Source: Lithospermum erythrorhizon
Taxonomy: Eukaryota > Streptophyta > Magnoliopsida > Boraginales > Boraginaceae
NCBI GenBank assembly: GCA_019722365.1
Contig: JADFUC010000804.1
Coordinates: 1-64,000, forward strand
Direction of reading: 5' to 3'
Length of the DNA: 64,000 nucleotides
Part shown: piece after piece, positions 59,747 to 64,000 of the stretch
How the letters are laid out: each line of letters opens with the position of its first letter
Position numbering within the stretch: the stretch's first letter is position 1
Notes under the pieces: generated by a model
The model's database searches: none
What the model saw: only the letters and a program-made list of their open reading frames with translations
What the model was told of the DNA's origin: nothing
Position numbers and translations under genes: made by a program

Positions 59747-60789
59747 TGATGAGCTATAATTTAAGCACGAATCGTACATTAGTATAGCAAGACCACAGAG
59801 AGTTGATTATTTAATTTGATTAAACTAGCTAAACTATCCTAGAAAGCAATTAAACAGAATTTGGTTTTAAAATAGCTAAACTAAATGCAATAAGTAAAAC
59901 AATTAGAGTAAATATTTTTGGTTTATTGGGAATTCATCAAATAAAACTTCAGCTAAATATATACAATCTAAATTATCAGTTATTTCTTGGTTTCGATTTT
60001 ATCTAAAGTTCAGTATACCGTTCGGGTCGAGAGCTCACCAAATGTTTTCAGTTTCCAGTTTAATTAATCTCCTATGTCACTAGCCAAATTAATAACACTA
60101 AAAACTTGAAGCTCAAGAAAATCTATTGAACCAAATATTCAATTGCAGACTTTCGTATCACAATCTCTTATTCAATTATTCAAGTGATCTATTATGAATT
60201 TTCATTCGGACTGTGGCCTAGTTATAATACTCCGATAAAATTAATAACAATGAATAAAACAAAAATTAATATAACTGGAAATAGAAATATATAAATATAA
60301 AACATCCAAAGTATTGAATACATCAATCGCCAACAAGTTTTTGAAATTAAAACATAAACAAAAATATAATTAAAAGAATACTAAAAAGAACCACTTCAGG
60401 AGTCGATCGCCCTCAAAGGATGTACCATGCGCTTCGTAGATACAGAATTAGCCTTCCGGCCTAATTCTTCTTCTTCCAACATGAACGTGCAGTGATAGTT
60501 TTTAAGACGAGGTGGCTTTGGATTATTACAAGTACTAAGTATATATTAGGTGGTTTAATCTAATTACTTATTGATCTAAGCCCGTCTTCTAATAATTGTT
60601 TCTGACTTTCGTTATTGTTTTCTTTTTCTTGAATTTGTCAGAAAATCTCGTCTTTTATCAAATATGCCTACAAAAGCCAAACACAAATGAATGTTACATA
60701 TTTGTCAATTAAAACAATAAAAGCTCGTTAAATATATCAATTTAAGCACAATAAATTCAATAAAATACATGTCAAATATGGACTAATCA
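59747..60789 (-). mobile_element. Solo LTR of the Tat/Ogre-like family (minus strand)
   Basis: On the minus strand it starts TGATTAGTCCATATTTGACATG (60,789) and ends GCTCATCA (59,747), 1,043 bases with TG...CA ends. The first 120 bases match the minus-strand LTR start at 56,407 (shared TTTAATTGACAAATAT). No internal region adjoins. A direct target duplication is not evident: the flanks read ACAACT on the left and AAGTTG on the right. Confidence 0.6.
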
Positions 60790-61896
60790 AAGTTGTTTAG
60801 TTTTGTCCATTGAAAATCAAACTGGACAATCTTCATGGAGTGGAGGTAGTATTTTTTGCCCTTGGGGAGTGGGGATGGAGAATTGTTCAGATTCTGTATA
60901 AAAGTGAATCTGAAATCTGCTGTGAGTGAACCGGATATTGTCGAAGTACTATGTGAATTAGGCCTTCAACATTGACATGTTGCCCCTTGGTTTATCTGTA
61001 GGATGCATAGAGGTTTCCCTTTATCAACGAAGGTTCCTTCCTTGCGTGGACTTGCCGTGTATGGCTGTATGCTTATTAGATATTCTTACATTGGGTTTAT
61101 ACAAGTAAATATTGAACACTATCATTTTACAGATCATGACAAGATCATAATTATGTTCTTATTGTTTGAGAAAAGGTGCGGAGTGTTTTTCCTTGAGCTT
61201 TATGAAACTAACCATCATAGCATTTCTGAAAGCTGGTTTACGGCTTCCTGCTGCAGCTACTTTCACTGCAACAATTGGTAATAATTAGTTCATATATTGT
61301 GTGCGAGTTAAATAAATTTTTGAATGTAGCTTGAAGTAAATGTAATAGTCAAGCCACTAGTTATCCTTATGGTTTTTCCTTTGTCTTTACTCATTTAATT
61401 GTTCATTTTTCTCACATGTTTAATGGTGATGCGACTGTAATCCCCTTTTTTGTTAGTTGATGAATGGAGCCCTATTCGAAGAACAAAACTTCGACTTGAG
61501 ATGGTAAATTTCAGATTCAGGCACATACTAAACAAGCATTTTACTATTCCTCACACTCACTCTTAAGGAAATGTCTATGTGATGAATTTCTTCAGATCAA
61601 GTCAATTTCTATGGAAAATTAGCATCTTTCGTACTCTAATATTTATTGACCACATCATTTATCAAAACCAAAACAATCCTTATCCACTAAGTGTTGTGGG
61701 CTATATGAATACTTGTCTCCATTAAGCTCTATTTAGGAAGAACTTCATTTAGCAAAGACATCCCAAATATCTTTCAAGGTGATCTTATTCTTGTTTTTTG
61801 GCTAATCATATATCACTAGAAAAAAGCCTTATGCATCACCAATTATTCTATCCAGGAGGAAGATGGTAGTATCTAGTCATTAAAAGGATATATTGG
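60790..61896 (+). other. Upstream region of the Ycf20-like gene
   Basis: Likely holds the promoter and 5' UTR of the gene at 61,897. A possible TATA box GTATAAAAG lies at 60,896-60,904. Possible splice acceptors TTTATCTGTAG (60,991-61,001) and TTCTATCCAG (about 61,847-61,856) would fit 5' UTR introns, but no transcript evidence is available. The 61,003-61,281 frame has no known domain. Confidence 0.35.
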
Positions 61897-62367
61897 ATGG
61901 CACATTCAATCATCTTATCATCTCCGGTACTATTAGAAAGTAGTTATATTCCAAGATTCAATCTCTCTATTGGGAGGCCTACATATCAAACATCTATTTC
62001 AAGAGCCTCAAGCTTGGTAGTAATTTTGGCTGTGCAAGACAATGAAGGACCTCGCCGTCTGGTTGATATCATAAGGTTAGTGCCAGAAATTTCAAGAAAT
62101 TACTTCAGAAGTCCTTCTCGTAGAGCACTTTTTGGAGGTATATCCTTGCTTGGTGGGTTTTATGTAGCTCAAACTATATCTTTGTCTTTTGGAGCTTTAG
62201 GAGTCAATGATGTAATTGCCGCTGTGTTGTGTGTTCTTATCACGGAGTATGTGACTAGATTCTATTACAGCAGACCGAAAGTGACATTCCCTCTTGCCCT
62301 TTTGAACAACTTCAAGATGGGATTTACATATGGTCTATTTATTGATGCTTTTAAACTTGCCAGTTAG
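61897..62367 (+). CDS. Ycf20-like (DUF565) protein, chloroplast-targeted
   Basis: A 156-residue protein of the nuclear-encoded plant Ycf20 family. Arabidopsis members (NPQ6/NPQ7 group) affect non-photochemical quenching in thylakoids; the biochemical role is unknown. The first about 45 residues are Ser/Arg-rich with few acids, a plausible chloroplast transit peptide. The DUF565 core starts at RRLVDIIRLVPEISRNYF (53-70). Two hydrophobic segments, about 78-100 (FGGISLLGGFYVAQTISLSFG) and 104-124 (NDVIAAVLCVLITEYVTRFYY), are followed by the conserved tail LALLNNFKMGFTYGLFIDAFK (134-153), typical of the family end. Intact, uninterrupted by introns in the coding part, and of normal length. The ATG is chosen because it opens the transit peptide. 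It most resembles the NPQ6-like branch, from memory. Confidence 0.85.
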   Translation: MAHSIILSSPVLLESSYIPRFNLSIGRPTYQTSISRASSLVVILAVQDNEGPRRLVDIIRLVPEISRNYFRSPSRRALFGGISLLGGFYVAQTISLSFGALGVNDVIAAVLCVLITEYVTRFYYSRPKVTFPLALLNNFKMGFTYGLFIDAFKLAS

Positions 62368-62846
62368 CGGAGAGATCTTTGTAATTTTGCAATTTCAACA
62401 ATACTGATAGACTCTTGTTTAAAATCTGTGGCATACATTAGGACCAAAACGATCCAATCATTCATGGAACCATATTGATGCATGGGTTCTTTTCTTAATA
62501 CTCCGCTTACACAAAGGATATATTTTTGTCAGTTTTGTGTAACACTGCAGAGAGACACTGTTACCTTTTTTATGATTCCTTCTTGTTTTCTTTACTTTGG
62601 CCGTGATTATGTATATCAACATTCGTTCTTTTGTAGTAAATCTTACATATTATTGCTATCTTATCTTTATGCTCAAGCTGATCTTTATTCCAAAACCGTT
62701 TTGGTAAGATATAGTGTACGATTCTTAAGCTCAGGTCAGTTGCAAAGTTCAGCTTTTCTCGACATTTGATGTTTGTTTTTACTGCTTGAGAAGTCCATAT
62801 ACTCATCTGTCGTTGGTAGCATAGAAGATAGGAGAATATTTAACTA
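62368..62846. other. 3' flank of the Ycf20-like gene
   Basis: Presumed 3' UTR and intergenic DNA. The frames at 62,482-62,806 show no known domain. Confidence 0.4.
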
Positions 62847-63093
62847 CTCCCTTTGTTCCTATATATTTGTCTTTTTAATTTAAATTATTTATCTTTTTAG
62901 CATAGAAAATTGTAATTTTTACATTTTCAATGTATTTTTTTGTCTACTTTTTGTTATTAAATTATCAACCAATCAATGATATTGTTTCGACTAATTGTCA
63001 TTTTATATTTTTAATGTAATTTTTGATTATTTTTTCATTTTTCTAATATATGTACAAATGATTAGAGTGACAACTAAAAGGAAACGGAGCGAT
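62847..63093. mobile_element. Stowaway-type MITE
   Basis: 247 bases, AT-rich, with ends CTCCCTTTGTTCCTATATATTTGTC and, inverted, GACAACTAAAAGGAAACGGAGCGAT, flanked by TA on both sides (62,845-62,846; 63,094-63,095). CTCCCT...GTTCC is the usual Stowaway (Tc1/mariner-derived) terminus. The right terminus has lost part of the match. Confidence 0.75.
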
Positions 63094-64000
63094 TATTACC
63101 CAAGAAGTATGTGATCAAATTTACTGGATCTCTAATAGTTCAAGTCTGTTACAGAGTACTTGGCGAGTACTCCGAGTACCGAACAGCTTAACTCAAAACA
63201 GTTGTCAATGAAGTTGGTCATTTGTGCTGCTTCTGTTTTTTAATCGGATGGTCATTTCTGCTTTAAAATGGTTAGTTTAGCCAGAGTATAATTAATGAGC
63301 TGGTAGCCACTTTTCGTTTCAGATAAGCAGCTTATCAGACCACCTAGGTAAATCAGTCTTAACTTGGTCAAGGAAGAAAATACAAACGGATAAGCATTTG
63401 ATTTTGCAATACAAGTGTTTAAAAGTGGGATATAAAAAAGTTTGGACTGGTATTGAGTGAAAAATATATTAAAAGATAATATTTCCTTTATTTCTAAAAG
63501 ATTGTTATATTTTGAATTTAAATAGCTCATTTTTTTTTAATTTTAAATTGAAATTTTACTTCGTATATAATAGGGGAGGGAGAATTAGCAGTACTAAAAT
63601 GATGTAAAATTGAAGCCTCACAATTTAGGTAGTTACTCAAAAACCTTACACATTGTCACTAGAAAGAGAAGTGGATATCTATGCGGTTATGTTTGAAGTA
63701 GTTTCTCAAAAAACATTTCATATAACAAATATAGATTAATCTATCCAATAATTCTCTTTTCATTTTTCTTCTATTATATAATAGTATTATATCAATTGTA
63801 CAAAAAATAATATAAAGATAATTGTTAAATAACGAATTCGAACAGGTCGGACTGTGCCACCGATAGCTAGTAACTTTTAATGTGTTACATAAGTATTTAT
63901 TTGGGAAAAATATATCCATACTTAATATTTTTAACATAATTTACTAATAAATTAATAATTTTGATTCAAACAAAATTTTTAGATGTCAATCAAGTTTGTA
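63094..64000. other. AT-rich intergenic DNA, nothing recognised
   Basis: No coding or TE terminus was identified. Minus-strand frames at 63,252-63,530 and 63,659-63,937 lack known domains. Confidence 0.4.

Noticed and set aside
61003..61281. Open frame of 92 residues upstream of the Ycf20-like gene
   Set aside because: No family resemblance, and it starts right after a possible splice acceptor; more likely UTR or intergenic.

Overview
This is nuclear DNA from a flowering plant, probably a eudicot. The window is AT-rich, has intron-split genes and is dominated by nested, decayed transposable elements. Only two genes look intact: a RABA1-type (Rab11-clade) small GTPase at 17,934-19,298 and a plastid-targeted Ycf20-like (DUF565) protein at 61,897-62,367. 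No rRNA, tRNA, CRISPR array or bacterial-type operon was seen.

Layout. 1-4,285: 3' end of a Ty3/gypsy element (RNase H, integrase, chromodomain-like tail) with its 3' LTR, which carries a palindromic minisatellite. 4,286-~10,110: 3' non-coding end and LTR of a Sirevirus-like Ty1/copia element, with strong hairpins, two polypurine tracts and an LTR-internal duplication. 10,110-15,240: unassigned repeats, including a direct repeat at 11.1/11.5 kb and two inverted copies of one LTR-like repeat (11,671-12,690 minus, about 14,250-15,240 plus). 15,560-17,420: decayed LINE. 17,423-17,765: possible short Helitron in the RABA1 promoter. 17,934-19,298: RABA1 gene. 21,488-30,600: copia array with three LTRs, whose gag is split by a gypsy-type solo LTR with a perfect 5-bp target duplication. 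33,830-38,570: gypsy LTR, gag and protease remnant. 38,590-47,110: a large inverted repeat made of Caulimoviridae-like (endogenous pararetrovirus) fragments, with another solo LTR (40,499-42,837) inside it. About 48,350-56,286: degenerate Helitron with Rep, helicase and RPA-like regions and a textbook 3' hairpin plus CTAG end. 56,287-57,780: minus-strand Tat/Ogre-like LTR start and a promoter-like block. 59,117-59,745: fragment of the 'putative plant transposon protein' family. 59,747-60,789: solo LTR. 61,897-62,367: Ycf20-like gene. 62,847-63,093: Stowaway-type MITE.

No element here appears able to encode a full set of its own proteins: all the TE reading frames carry stops and frameshifts. 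The two host genes are functionally unrelated (endosomal/secretory trafficking and chloroplast thylakoid function). The main interest is architectural: convergent inverted pararetrovirus arms, nested insertions with readable junctions, and fast-changing hairpin or minisatellite blocks inside related LTRs. Similarities between copies were judged by eye, so boundaries without a stated junction are approximate.
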